Source: Solanum dulcamara
Lineage: Eukaryota; Streptophyta; Magnoliopsida; Solanales; Solanaceae
Length of the DNA stretch: 64,000 nucleotides
NCBI RefSeq assembly: GCF_947179165.1
Contig: NC_077244.1
Coordinates: forward strand, 73,206,144 to 73,270,143
Direction of reading: 5' to 3'
Shown here: in pieces, positions 11,099-23,537 of the stretch
Layout: the number at the start of each line of letters is the position of its first letter
Numbering within the stretch: the first letter of the stretch is position 1
Notes under the pieces: model-generated
The model's input: only the letters and a program-made list of their open reading frames with translations
Databases searched by the model: none
Told to the model about the DNA's origin: nothing
Made by a program: the position numbers and the translations under genes

Positions 11099-12434
11099 CT
11101 TGATCAACTCTTTATTCTCGGTTTCTGTCAAGTTGATTTGTTCATTATGTGATAGAGGTTAGATCTGATAGTGTGATTTTTACATGTATTTTATTGGATA
11201 TACGCTTTTATCTTCTGTATATATGAACAAAATCCACGGTTGGTTTCAGATTTGTCATTGTTTATTGTTGCGATCAATATAATTCTTAGAAGTTTCTGAT
11301 ATTTTGTATCTTGGTCGTCCTTAATTTCTAACTTAATTGTCTTTATTGAGTGAAGCCTCGATGGATGGATTGTGCCGAAAGCAAGAGTAAACCTTGTTAA
11401 GTAGGAAGATTTTGATTATTTGATAAAGCAGAGATCTTTTCCTGTAAGATTCTCATTTGAATATCGATGCTGGACATTTCAATCAGCAGCAGCATTACAT
11501 CCCGCTTACAGGATTGTGATCAGCTTCTTCATACTATAACTTCAGGGGGAAAGCAACAAATGCTCCATTGCTAGACTTCAAAAATCCCCCCTTTAGCTAG
11601 TTTTTGTACTATAACTTCAGAAGGAAATCAACAAATGCTCCCTTTTTAGACTTCAAGAAATCGTGTTGGGAGGAATCGCCATGAATTAGAATCTTCTAGA
11701 GGTCTCTAATGGGCACCTTGATTAAATTGGACAGGCCAAAACAGTTTTGAGTCAATGAAAGAGCCATGACTCAACACGTCAAAAGTATGATTAGGTCAAG
11801 ATTGGTTGAGCAATGGATCAAACCCAACCAATTCAACATAAAACTATTTTCTCAATTCTTTTCAGCTTGCACTAAGTTTATCTCATTTTTTCCTTATTGG
11901 ATGAAGTGTTTTATGTGCTTCGCGACTAGAGAAGTATTCAATCAGATATTTTTGTGCATTGTAGTTATTGCTTGTGGAGATTAGAAGTTAAACAAATATT
12001 TAAGATAATCTTTGCACCTGTATAAGGCCACTGTTAGGGAGATTGGCCTTTAACTTACTGGAGGATAGAACTCAGGAGTCTGGTGATCTTCTCTTCTTCT
12101 TTTGACTGGTGGAAGGAGACGGGGGGATCGGGGAGTTCATTTGTTTTGTTCTTAAGCTACTAAGATATGCGCTCATAGTAGCGAACATTATTGAAATGAT
12201 GCAAGTATTTTCTACTTGATAACGAGAGGAGATACACTTGAAGGATTAATCAGAGGATTCTTTCGTTTTTATAGGTTTAAATTGAGAAGATTGGTGGAAA
12301 CAAGGCCATATTAAAAGAATAGGAATCCTATCATTGACCAAATCTACTAAGACTATAGATGTATGTAAAGCTAGATAATACGTAATGGCTAATTAAAAAG
12401 TAAAGTTACTCTATAGACGAGTCTGACAAAGCAC
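11099..12434. other. Intergenic with a ~75 bp tandem duplication
   Basis: No gene seen. Just after 11098 lies the 3' untranslated region of the Kazal-like gene. A unit starting ACTATAACTTCAG is repeated at 11533-11607 and 11608-11660 (second copy shorter and diverged). The 72-codon frame at 11766-11984 has no family resemblance. Confidence 0.5.
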
Positions 12435-12930
12435 TCAGTGATCCTTCTCGTCTTCTTCATCAGTAAATTCATCAATAATAGAGCGGTCATTGCTGATTAC
12501 TGTAGATGAATCACTCTGCTTCAACTTAGCTTGAGAGGCCTCTGGAAGCTCAATGCCAGCACTCTTGCTCGTTAAGTTTTTGTATATGTTAAGAGCTTGA
12601 AAAGGGAAACACCGAAATAAAAATGATTAGCGAATCAGTATGCGTGATGATGGACTAAATTAGAAGGTATCTATCATGCTTCACCTCCTTTGCAATGTTA
12701 CTGAAGGCTTGGACATACTGCTCTGCAATCCTCAAGCTTGCTGCCTACAAAACCCACTAGTGAAAGAGTTGTGAATGAGAATGCAGATTGGCAAAGACTT
12801 GGGCATGAATTTAGGGATCTCACCTCTGCGCCTCCATGCTCTTTAAGGGTTCGCGACACTAAGACAATTCCTTTTGCGGTAGCTTGTGCTCTAGAGAGAA
12901 TGGCTTCAGCTTCACCTGATTCATCAGAGA

Positions 12931-12964
<34 letters not shown>

Positions 12965-14431
12965 ATGTGAGGGAACCAATAAAACAAGTTTGAGATAACA
13001 CACTATAGGCAACAACGTTACTAACCTTGTGCTCTGTTGACCTGGTCCATCTTTGCAGCTTCTGAGGCAAGGATCACTGAACTCTTCCTTCCATCAACGA
13101 TGTTTATATTTGCCTGCCTTTCTCCTGTTGTACGTGGCAATATACATCAAGTTTAATACAGAAAAATGCATTTCTTCACATTGCTCAAATCAGGGTGAGG
13201 AACTGATACCTTCTGACTCAAGAACTTGAGCTCTTTTTTTAAGTTCTGCTTCAGCCTGCATCTCCATAGCTGCCCTAACCCCAGGAGGAGGAGATATATC
13301 CCCTGAAAAGGAAACATACATATTCAGCAATGAAGAACCATAAATGCTTTTGTAACAACAAATAAATCAGTAGAACGAGCCACAAACTTATTTCATAACG
13401 AAGACATTTCAATCCCCAGTCTTTTGCAGCATCATTAATGGCCATCTGCAAGGCGAGTGCAGAACCAAATCAAGACCTAAAACAACTAAAATTTGGTTCT
13501 AATCATAATTATTCTTTTTGAGCTTCAGATAATCATACAGTGAAAGAACAACTGTCCAAACGTCATTGATGACGGACAAACAGAATCGAAAGACGCTATA
13601 GTTTTCTGATCATAACATTCCATTAAAAAACTTACCACTATTTTTTCATTCAAAGTATCCCTTTCTTCAAAGGTCTTGTCGAGTGTGATCTTACCAAGTT
13701 CACTACGCATGGTTGTTTATGCTAGTTGAATTATCGCATAAAACCTTCTCAACTCCATACGACGCCAATTTCGGGTCCAGTCTACAATTTACAGAGCAAA
13801 ACAATCACATTATCCCGCATTTTAAAAATTCACATATAAATTCCGAAGTTCGTGCAAAAGAATAAGTACTAGTAGAGATTAAACCTTGACATAGAGAACA
13901 CTATCAATTGAAATGCTGACATTGTCTCTGGTGATGGCGGTCTTGTCAGGTATCGGAATAGCCTCTTCCTTGAGTGAATGAGCATATGCAATTCGATCAA
14001 TGAAAGGGATCAAAAGGTGAATTCCAGGAGTCGATGTTTTCACATATTTCCCAAACCGTTCAACTACATATGCCTTCTTCTCAGGCACTATACGAATCCC
14101 CCCAATTTATCGGCACTCGAATATGATACCTTCATCACAACACACAAAAAAAATAAAAATAAAAAATCACACACTACAAACTTCAAAAAAATACAAACCA
14201 AATAATTATAATGGAAATTTTACTTGGCATATGGATCTGGAGAACTGAAAAAATGGCGGACGGGAGTGGAAGTGAAGGAAGGGGGGATAATCGACGTGGC
14301 AGGAGCTGATTGGAAGGTTGCTTTGTAATTAGAGAAGAAGTTGTTGTGGAGATTGTTCTGATATGGGGCGAATGAAGCTGGTGATTCAGTAGCCGAAGCT
14401 TGTTCATAGAGCTTGATTTTGCGATGTTCAT
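12435..14431 (-). pseudogene. Stomatin-like protein (SLP, prohibitin/SPFH family), multiply disrupted
   Basis: Exon remnants in order: 14431-14224, 14129-13885, 13781-13636, 13445-13388, 13302-13210, 13124-13026, 12915-12824, 12744-12685 and 12595-12435. They follow the order of plant mitochondrial stomatin-like proteins: an N-terminal targeting-type region; [149 protein letters not shown]. Lesions: a frame change near the C-run at 14281-14286; one extra base in the run at 14098-14103 after the Trp-Gly pair; indels at the start and middle of the third exon; an in-frame TAA at 13717-13719 where the family has Gln; and loss of the roughly 20-residue segment before ALNIYK. Splice sites are mostly intact, suggesting recent decay. 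The homopolymer shifts alone could be sequencing errors; the stop and missing segment are harder to dismiss. Confidence 0.75.
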
Positions 14432-16889
14432 CTTGGTATTCGAATGCTGTAGATATGAAAACTGCAAATTGGATTTGTGAAGAATGAATGGAGTAGAGTA
14501 AATAGCAAGAAAACGAAGCCCCTTGCTCAAGTTATATTATATTGATGTTTTCGTTATATGATGAATAACTAGTACTAATGATTTAACCGAATTAAAAAAA
14601 AGTGGGAACAAATTTTCCGGAAAAAAAAAAGAAGATAAAGCCTACCTTGTTTCAATACTGTAAATAAATAAATTAAAGGGAATTTCCATTCTTTTGACTA
14701 ACTTAGATTTGCACGGGTTAATGATCAACTTATTTTATTTAAAAAAATTATCTAATTATTCAAACATTTCGACCATAAATACAAATCTATTCTATGATTT
14801 TGAAAAAAAAAATATTATTTCATTAATTAATAATTCCGTACATGATTTAAGGTCAAATACGCTAATTCTTCAAATTCTAAGTCAAATACGTGTATCAAAG
14901 ATGCTAGATACATGTCTTTTTGATATGTGACACATCTGAAATACAAATTCATAGTGAAAGAAGCAAGAGCGAAAGAGTCAATATATCCAAATACATACAC
15001 ATCACGCTGGGATACAATATAACTGAAATAAATTACACCTAATTTGACTAGCATGTATCCGATATACATGTATCTGAGTGTGCTAGATACATGTATCTGG
15101 GGAAGTAATTGTGGTATGGAAGGTAATTTCGAAAACTAATTAAGTAAAGGCACATAATTGGGCCCTAAACTAATGAGATTTGTGTTGTTTGCTCTTTTAT
15201 TAACTCAACTTATTTTGATCTGCTTAATTTTGATCATGCAACTTATATTGACCTATGAAAAGTTTTATTAGGTATTCAAATAAATTATAAGAAAACAAAT
15301 AAAAAAATTATAACTTAGTAAGAGTTGATGGGTTTAAGTTATAGTCTAGTTTTTAGCCCATTTCATTCTAAACTTTTCAACTCAACAATTTTTGAGTGAA
15401 TCAATAACTCACTTATTTATTAAAGTAGCGAATATTGATATACTAAGTTTCAGTTCAACCTAATCATTTGACACAACTATATAGATATGCTCTTCCAATG
15501 TACACTAAAGGGAAATCATGAATTGCTTACCCTTTTATTAGTCTATTGTTATGCGTATTAATTGGTACAAGTTAGAGTAATTGGTACACTAATATGTGTG
15601 TTATGATCAGCTATGTACGATTTTAAAATACAATGATGAATTAGAAATATTAAAGAGTGAAGTTGACAAAAATAAGAAGAAAAAAACACATAATGCAAAC
15701 TAGTTGGTATGTCACACCTCACAAACTTATGCAAATTTGTGCACACCCAAATTAAAGGGGGATAAATATCTGCTAAAATCAAGTTAAATGATATGTTTAT
15801 GTATTATGTCTAAATTATTATCATACCCTCAATATGTAAAATAAAAATAATATTACAATCCCTGCTAAATTATCTTGCAATTTAACATCAATCAAAACAT
15901 GAAATAACTTCATCCTAAAATTAATTACAAGCCTGTACATGTCCTTGTAAGTTGCAAAAATGAGTGAAGTCTGTAAATAGTTTTCTGCAAATATAACTGT
16001 GTTTCCCATTTTCATTAACTCCATTTTTTACAATTTCAACTCTATAAATGTCGAATATGCCCTTATGATAAATAGAAGGCACAAAACGCATTTCATACAA
16101 GCGATTTACATATAAGACTATTATAGTAATCATTTGGTACAAAGATTAATAACACAAGGATTATTAACGTAGTAATGCAGTGATTAGTAATACATGGATT
16201 ATTTTTATCAAGTGTTTGGTTCATTGCTTCCCACCTAATGTGTGTTTGATTTAAAACTCTACAAAAAACTTCTTTCCAGTTATACGCTTGAATTATTATG
16301 GAATTTTCTATTTCATGTAATTGGGCCAAGATAGATAATTGCCGGACAATATTATTTTTTTGTGGCCTTCTAACTAGCTGGGAGAAGAACAATCTTATCG
16401 CCATGTTTGCTATTTTCTCACTTGAATTATTTGAGGGTAAATAATTATCATTTTAATAAATTGATCACTCACAAAACGTTAATTTTCAATTTAATAAATA
16501 TTGACTATCTACTTTTAAAATTGAAAGACGGTAAACAATAATAAAATTAAATAAACCATCTATGATTACACATAAAAATTGAGAGTAAATTAGTAAGTTC
16601 AACTGAATTTGAACGCATCAAAATAAGTCAGAAGTCATAAATAAGGAAATTACTGACACCATCAAAGAATACTCGAGTTGAAATAGATTGAGTAAACATA
16701 AAACTGCTAAAATGAGGTGCACATGTAATAACCTCTTACGACATATTAAATAACACTGATTGTGTAAACATCCGTTTACATTGTCTATAAAATAAACAAC
16801 ATAAAAATACTAAAGTGAAGAGCATATAATAAAACACATGTAAGAAAATTACTTGTTTTATGCATTTTTTTCAATCCCCTAGTGAGAAA
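14432..16889. other. Intergenic, repeat-like, no gene seen
   Basis: AT-rich. Between 14870 and 15100 the words TAGATACATGTATCT and ATACATGTATC recur several times, suggesting an undefined repeat. Around 16130-16260 there are short palindromic ATTAGTAATAC-like words, possibly a MITE remnant. Small frames here (for example 103 codons on the minus strand at 16093-16404) have no protein-like features. Confidence 0.4.
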
Positions 16890-17177
16890 CTAAGAGCATA
16901 AACTAAGAAAAGCCTCTTTTATAAACTTATGCACCTCTTCAGAGTTCAGAACAATGTAGCAATACACCAATTCCTCCATCTCCTTCCAATCTTTAATGCC
17001 AACATTTTTCACCATCTCTTTTATAGATTCTCTTATATCTGTCAATGGATCCATCGAATACTTCACAACACAAGTACTATCCGCAAACCCCCCGCGAACA
17101 TCGTCAGGCAAGTTAGCTGAAAAACTAACTCTGTTCCTCTGGTGCTTCAACATTTTTTCCCCCTTGGAATTCACCAT
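16890..17177 (-). CDS. Small OVATE family protein (OFP), transcription repressor-like
   Basis: A single exon of 95 residues. Residues about 38-93 read as an OVATE domain: KYSMDPLTDIRESIKEMV, then DWKEMEELVYCYIVLNS, ending in EVHKFIKEAFLSL. OFPs repress transcription and bind TALE homeodomain partners through this domain; many control organ shape. The protein is much shorter than usual OFPs (commonly 150-400 residues) and lacks the long N-terminal part with the DNA-binding-like region. The N-terminal 37 residues are basic and Asn/Arg-rich. A TATA-like TTATATAA lies about 57-64 bases upstream, supporting the start and an active promoter. Confidence 0.8.
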   Translation of the reverse strand: MVNSKGEKMLKHQRNRVSFSANLPDDVRGGFADSTCVVKYSMDPLTDIRESIKEMVKNVGIKDWKEMEELVYCYIVLNSEEVHKFIKEAFLSLCS

Positions 17178-17232
17178 TCTAACAATTTTAATGTGACTTT
17201 GTTGAATGTGTGTGTGTGTTCATTGATAAGGC

Positions 17233-17242
17233 CATTATATAA
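17233..17242 (-). promoter_or_regulatory. Putative TATA box of the mini-OFP gene
   Basis: Minus-strand TTATATAA sits about 57-64 bases before the ATG at 17177, a plausible distance for a short leader. Based on position and sequence only. Confidence 0.5.
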
Positions 17243-17854
17243 GATGGTGCTGTAAATAAATGTGAGAGATGTACTGGTGCAAACAAGCACACATAGGGCA
17301 GGTGCTTTGAATGTGGTGTGGATATGGAAATTAATTTTTTGAGAGATAAAAATTAATTGAGGGATAAGATGATCAGGAGAACATGCATGTGAGGGGTTAT
17401 TTGTGGATTTGTCATGTTCTCTATAATTGTGGACCACCGTTTATCCGAACCTCTTCGATAAAAAATTACACTATAGATAAATATAAGATAATTTCTTGAA
17501 AATATTTTATACACATATATAGAGATTTTAAATCCTCTGAATATATATATAAGACTAGAGTTTGATTCAGTTCTTTAGAATTCAAACTCTATGACTCTAT
17601 ATTTTTATTTTTTGAACAACCTTAGTAAAATTTTTGAATCCGCCAATATTGTTCTAAGATAGAAAAACAAAATTGAATGAATATAGCAAATAGACAACTT
17701 ACAAAGCATGGTGGGAGCCTAAAAAATTAAACAAAAACCTGAATCTTGTGAATTATTGAAACTATGGTGGGACTTGGTCCTGTTTTGTCTTACAACGGAC
17801 GCCGTAAATCATTGAAGTTGGAGTAGATTCAAAAAAACTTGATTGTGTAAAGAT
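17243..17854. other. Upstream region of the mini-OFP gene
   Basis: No gene seen; promoter-proximal and AT-rich intergenic DNA. Confidence 0.4.
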
Positions 17855-18370
17855 GTTCAGAGTTCAAATCCCAGTAAAAACTTGTCCGAACCTTGATTAG
17901 CAGAATTATTTGTAATTCGTGACTAACGTAACGTTGAAAAATTTAAGCCACGAATTATCATAAATATCCAATGAAATAGTTAATTGTGGTGTACGTAGGC
18001 TACTTCAAACATCACTATGAAAAATATCCTAAGTTCAAATTCCAGAAATCAACACTTATCGAGCCTTAATGAAAAGAATTATTCGTAAATAAATTTCAAT
18101 GTAACATTTTAAAATATAAACCGTGAATCATAATAAATATCCAATAAAATAGTAAATTATGATGCACGTAAGCTACTTCGAACATTATCATAAAATTTAT
18201 CTAGAATTCAAATCCCAAAAAATCAAGACTTGTTCAAACCTCGATGGATAAAATTATTAATAAATAAAACCGATATAACATTTAAAAATATAAGCCATGA
18301 ATCATAATAAATATCCGATGAAATAGTTATTGTGATGTACGCAAGCTACTTCAAACCTCTCCATGAAACA
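17855..18370. repeat. Tandem array of three diverged ~172 bp units
   Basis: Units start near 17855, 18031 and 18204. Each contains, in the same order, a GTTCAAATCCCA-like word, CAAGACTTGT, GAATTATTCGTAA, AAGCCATGAATCATAATAAA, TATCCAATGAAATAGT and TACGTAAGCTACTTCAAAC. Divergence between units is considerable. The function is unknown. Confidence 0.75.
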
Positions 18371-21170
18371 AACACACACACACACCCCAAAAAAAAAGTC
18401 TCAAATCCTCTAGTTCCCCTGTCCAAATTAAGACGAAGAAAAAATAAATTTTATTTTTTATTAGAGAAGCTAATAAAAATTGTTTGGGAAGTATGCAGTA
18501 CAATCAACAGAAATATTGTTTGCAGAGAAGGTCAGAAGGAATGGCACAATTTTGGCTGGGACTTGTGATCCACTCAAGATGTTTTTCTTTTCTTACTTGG
18601 CGTCATAATTAAATTAAAATAATATATTATAAAATTCATTTAAAAATAATGCTCTCAATATAATTTAAATTTAAGATTTCTAATTAAAGATTAAACAATT
18701 CCATCACTATATCATAACACGCTCGAAATGTTAATTAGCTGAACATCATGCTTCCCAAAGTCAAAGGAACATTAATTAATTATACTCCTATTATATTCAT
18801 CTTACTGAACTTTATAATTACTTGTTGGACTGATATAACATTGCTACTTTATTTAATATGGTATTCGATAATTATACAAAAAAATATATATTGAATACAA
18901 TAATGAAATAATTACACAACCATTTATATATTATTATCCTAATATTGATAAATTTATAAATTACTATTAATACAAAATTAATTGTTTAGATAATAAAATA
19001 TTGACTATTCTATTTTGATTGGAATTTTTTTTTTGTTACTGATCTCAACAAAGAAAATTGTTTATACTTTCTTTTGAATATTTCTATATATTTAAGGTGT
19101 AGTTAACATATAACTAAGACATTTGTTAAAAAGCTAAAGTTATAATTACCTATTTATTATAATTATATATAAGTCGAATTTAAATAAATTATGATTATTA
19201 ATTTATCTTATTATAAAATATTAAACTTAAACTTAAAAATATTAAATCATACCAAAATAATTTATTATAAAAATAATTAAGTATTTTTAAAATTAAAAAT
19301 CAAAATTATCAAATCAAATTTTTAAATACCATATCATACCCTCCCCTCTACTTTATAATAGTAAAAATATGGAACCCTGGGATGTAATAGAACTCGATAG
19401 AGAATCTTTTGAAGTTAGTAATCAAGACGAGCAACTTTTGGATTATGGCACATCTTTTAATACTTTGGAGCTCTCCAGTCAACTTTGGGTGTTTAAAGCA
19501 ATCACTTGTTTTCCAATTACAACGAGGAAGTGACAGTAGAAATTAAAAATTTATGAATTATGAATTTATCATCGAACTCATAATTTATTTTAGCTTTTAC
19601 CTCATATTCAGGGTAATAATTGAAGGGAATAGATCAAATTTAAATGAGTCATAATATGTTAAGATAATAAATGGATCAAAATTTAATTCAATTTAAACTT
19701 GCTTGGTCAAAATGAGTTATATAACGGTTCAAGTTTCAATTCGATTTAATTTTTACTAAGTTTAATTATTTTGTTTGGTCTTTTAAAATATTTTAGTATC
19801 TAATAATTTATTTTTTTTTATTATGGTTATATATAGCATATCAAATAAAAAAATAAAAAAAAATTGACAAAATTTCTCATGAGTTACTTTAAATTATATA
19901 TCAATCCAATTTATAATGACTTTAAATGAATTAGATTAAAATGAATTGAGCTAATAAATTAAAGTATCAACAACCTGCTAAAATTTGAATAAATTGAACG
20001 AATTGAGCGGGTTGAGTTGAGGGTAAGAAAATTAGTGGATTTTGTCGAAGATAAACAATGTACAATCCCCTTGGGCCTTGACTAGGACCTTTGCGTAGCT
20101 TAAGGACTAAGGTTCTTTCGATCCTTTTCATGAAATTAAAATACAACAAACAATACACCAAAAATTGGAGTCTAATTATGCCAAACAAGTTGCTTTTTGT
20201 CTGTTTATACTTTCTTTCCACAGATCACTTGTTATTACTTAGCATAGATGGAAAAAAGATTGAAAATGACATTTTTGTTATTTATTGTGTTTGGTCCAAG
20301 GCTCAATAGTTTCAAAACTACTCAAGAGGCAAAACTGAATATTCCCCCGTCTTAAAATAAGTGAATATTCTAGTCTTTCTGTTATATATTAAAATAAGTG
20401 ATGCTTTAAGATTTTAAGAAGGAATTGATTTTATTCTTTTAAAATTACCTTTCTTTGCATAACCAAGAACTATTATAGCTTTTCTTTGATTAGGAATAAA
20501 TTAGTAAAAGCGTTTTTTATTTTCTAAAAATAAATAATTTTTAAAAGGGTGTATCCATAGCTAAAAACATTATTTATTTTTGAACAATAGTGTATCTCCA
20601 TGGACAAATTAATGGTCCACAAAGAACGGACGTCTCACTTAAGGGAGTAGGTATACGAGCAATGTTTCGTGTGATAATTTATATATCATAATGGTGGTCT
20701 GTTATATAGTTTAATATGGTATGAATTAGAACTTCTGCCTTCAAATGTTGTGGTTACCAAAATATAAAAATAAAAAAATTAGAAGAATATTTATGTGTTT
20801 GATTCAAAAAGAAAATTAAACTCATACCAGACAAAGCATATTACAAGCTTAATATAAGTAAATAAATAAACATGTCTCATCCTTTTATTATACAATAAAC
20901 ATATGGACGAGTACACAGAAGAAGAAAAACCTGCTAAATCAGCAAAATTCTTCGAAAATGATTTCTTATGATCACTTACAAATTGAAAAAAAATAATAAA
21001 TTAAATTTTTTATATATAAAAATAAAAATTTCTTAAAAATAAAAATAAAGAGATTTCATAAAAAAACATAAATTTCAAAATTTCTAGAATATCCTTAATA
21101 TAAGCAACTTAGAGGAATATGATCGACTGTGATGGACTTGGTCAGAAAATTATTTGCCCCATAGTCTCTA
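18371..21170. other. Gene-free AT-rich stretch
   Basis: No convincing gene. Near 20345-20400 the word CTTAAAATAAGTGAATATTC and its partial repeat suggest a decayed MITE end. The 84-codon minus frame at 19967-20221 has a basic motif but no family I recognise. Confidence 0.4.
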
Positions 21171-21179
21171 TTTTATTTT

Positions 21180-21882
21180 GGGGAATTTTCAGATATGACA
21201 AGTCTTTTAAGTATAATTACTCCATATGAGTATAATTTTTCTAATTATTTATAATAGCAAACATAAATTTTGCCATTATACAAATGTTGTAGCGAGTTAT
21301 ACAAAAGTTGTAACGAGTTATACAAAAGTTGTAGCGAATTATACAATCGTTATACCCACAAATAATTTGTATACCGAAATATACAAACATTGGCATATAT
21401 ATGTATTTGTATATCTGGCAAGCGAGATTGAGAGAGAGGGGGAGAGAGGCGAGCAAGTTCGAGAAATGGAGGAGAAAGGTGAGCGAGAGGCAAATTGTAT
21501 ATATATATCTGTCGAATTGTATATGTATATTTGTCAAAAAATTATATATATGTAACTGGTATACATATATATTTGTATATCTGGCAAGCGAGATTGAGAG
21601 GGAGGAGGAGAGAGGCGAGTGAGATCGAGAGAGGGAGGAGAGAGGCGAACAAGATTGAGAGAGGGAGGAGAGAGGCGAATTGCATATGTATAGCTGTTGA
21701 ATTGTATATGTATATTTATCAGAAAAATTATATAATAATAACTGATATACACATATATTGTATATTTGGCAACGAAATTTGCCATACCGAGTAAATATGT
21801 TTACGGCGAGCCATAACTATTTTAAAATATATCCATACTACGTAATATAGTAGAAAGATTTACCATACCGCGTAATTTTCCC
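21180..21882. mobile_element. Non-autonomous MULE-like element (703 bp) with internal tandem modules
   Basis: A perfect 9-base direct repeat, TTTTATTTT, flanks the element at 21171-21179 and 21883-21891. The ends are weakly inverted (GGGGAATTTTC and GTAATTTTCCC). A 9-base duplication is the mark of Mutator-like elements; because it is T-rich the call is not certain. Inside are four copies of a TATACAAAAGTTGTAACGAGT-like unit (about 21277-21350). Two larger tandem modules (about 21396-21566 and 21567-21755) each run from TTTGTATATCTGGCAAGCGA through a purine-rich GAGAGAGG block to GAATTGTATATGTATATTT. Frames of 73-109 codons here only translate these repeats. Confidence 0.65.
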
Positions 21883-21891
21883 TTTTATTTT

Positions 21892-23537
21892 TAGAAAAGG
21901 TCCAAATAGATTCTTGAAACTTTGCAATTTATCTTATATTTATTTCACTATCTGTTGGTCGAGAATGATTTTTTTAATGTTATTTTTATCTCGAGTATGC
22001 CTTTCTCATTGATAATTTTCTACTGTAGAAAATTTAACTTGATTTAGTAGAGGTATATTTGAAATATTTTCAATTGATCAGAAATATTTTTAGATATTTT
22101 CAATTGATCAAGAACATGGTTTAAATTATATTTCTGGGATATATATAAATTAATATGATAATTTACGCGTAAATTTAGACTTTTTGTTTGTCTACCAAGT
22201 AGATGTCAAAGAGCCAAGCTGAATATCAAGATAGACATGTAAGACAGAGATAATAATGAGAACTTTTATAAAACAAATATATTTTAGATGAAAAAAATTA
22301 TTACTCTTTTGTTATAAAATAAAGACAAAACTAAAATCAAATGGAAAAAGAGAGAAAGAGGAAAGCATAAAGTAGTAATAATTCTTTCAGTTTGTATTAC
22401 TTGCGCAAGGAAATTTGCTACAGTGGAGTGGCCCCATATGGGCATCCACTTGACTATATTATTTCTAACACAAATGAAATATTTTGGGAATAAATTTGAA
22501 CTTTTTCTCCTTGATTGAATTGATTCAAGTTTCATAAGCTATCTTTTTTTTTTTACAAAAGAAATTCACATCTAAATTATTAAATATCAACACTCCCTTC
22601 TTTATCCAACAAATTATCATGGACTTATATTAAACTATTTATATAACATGTCACGTGAACAAAATGCTTCAAAAACTCCCTCAAAAACTGATTTTCTTTC
22701 GAATGAACAGATTAAAACTATTTTTAAACTATTACTATTTTATAAGTTTCCTAGTTCACGAAGCTATCATGAATTCATTGTGTTATATTGACAATTGTTT
22801 ATTTTTTAGACAACTCTCGATAAGTTATTCCAAACAGTTTGCCATATATTTAACCAAGAGATATTTTTCTTTATATAAAAAAGATGGGAGTAACTAATCA
22901 CTTAGCTAATTCAAATGGGCTTTAACACTCTTCAACTAAAAGGTTTTAATTCAAAATAGAGTTATAACTCGAAAATAATAAGAATTTCAATAATTTAATG
23001 ATATTTAATTCGATAAAAATGGTACTCTGAGAAACATCATTTTTTAGCCGACGTGTACAACTCCTACTGGAGCTATGACTTTTATTCTTGCCACTGTGAT
23101 AATTATCAAAGTAGGAATGTTCTGTTTTACGCGGTCTTTCAAGAATTCCAACGCGCTCTTTCAACTTTACCCTTAATGTGGGGATTTTACGTAATAAATT
23201 TGAATATGAATATAAAACATTCAAAATTAAAAATTTGGCGTAGTGAATTTTAGGTAACTACCATCACAAAGTCACATCATGTATGTCACTTTCTGCGATG
23301 TTTCCTCTTTAGTATCTATGGAAAACCCCACTGAATTTCCCACTAATATCTTTGTAATTCGATAAAAGGGTTTTCCACATCGCCCCTTCAAATACCCTTT
23401 AATTCATTTTCTTCTCTTTTTCTTTTTCAGCTATTGTGGATCAGCTTACATCATCTAGTTTGAGTCAAATTCCATCGATTCATCCGCCCCAAATACAACT
23501 TCTTTTCGTTTTCTCTAATAAAGTTTGAATCTTGGTA
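21892..23537. other. Intergenic and promoter region of the NAC gene
   Basis: No gene seen to about 23250. The pyrimidine-rich segment at 23390-23537 is the probable 5' untranslated region of the NAC gene. Confidence 0.45.

Noticed and set aside
12738..12998. Plus-strand frame of 86 codons
   Set aside because: It is antisense to stomatin-like exons 7-8 and includes a GA microsatellite.
14640..15130. Another MULE-like element with ATACATGTATC repeats
   Set aside because: Candidate ends (GGGAATTTCC and GGTAATTTC) look alike, but no 9-base duplication flanks them.
21226..21794. Overlapping frames of 73-109 codons rich in Glu/Arg
   Set aside because: They are translations of the GAGAGAGG and TATACAAA tandem repeats within the MULE-like element and occur in several frames on both strands.
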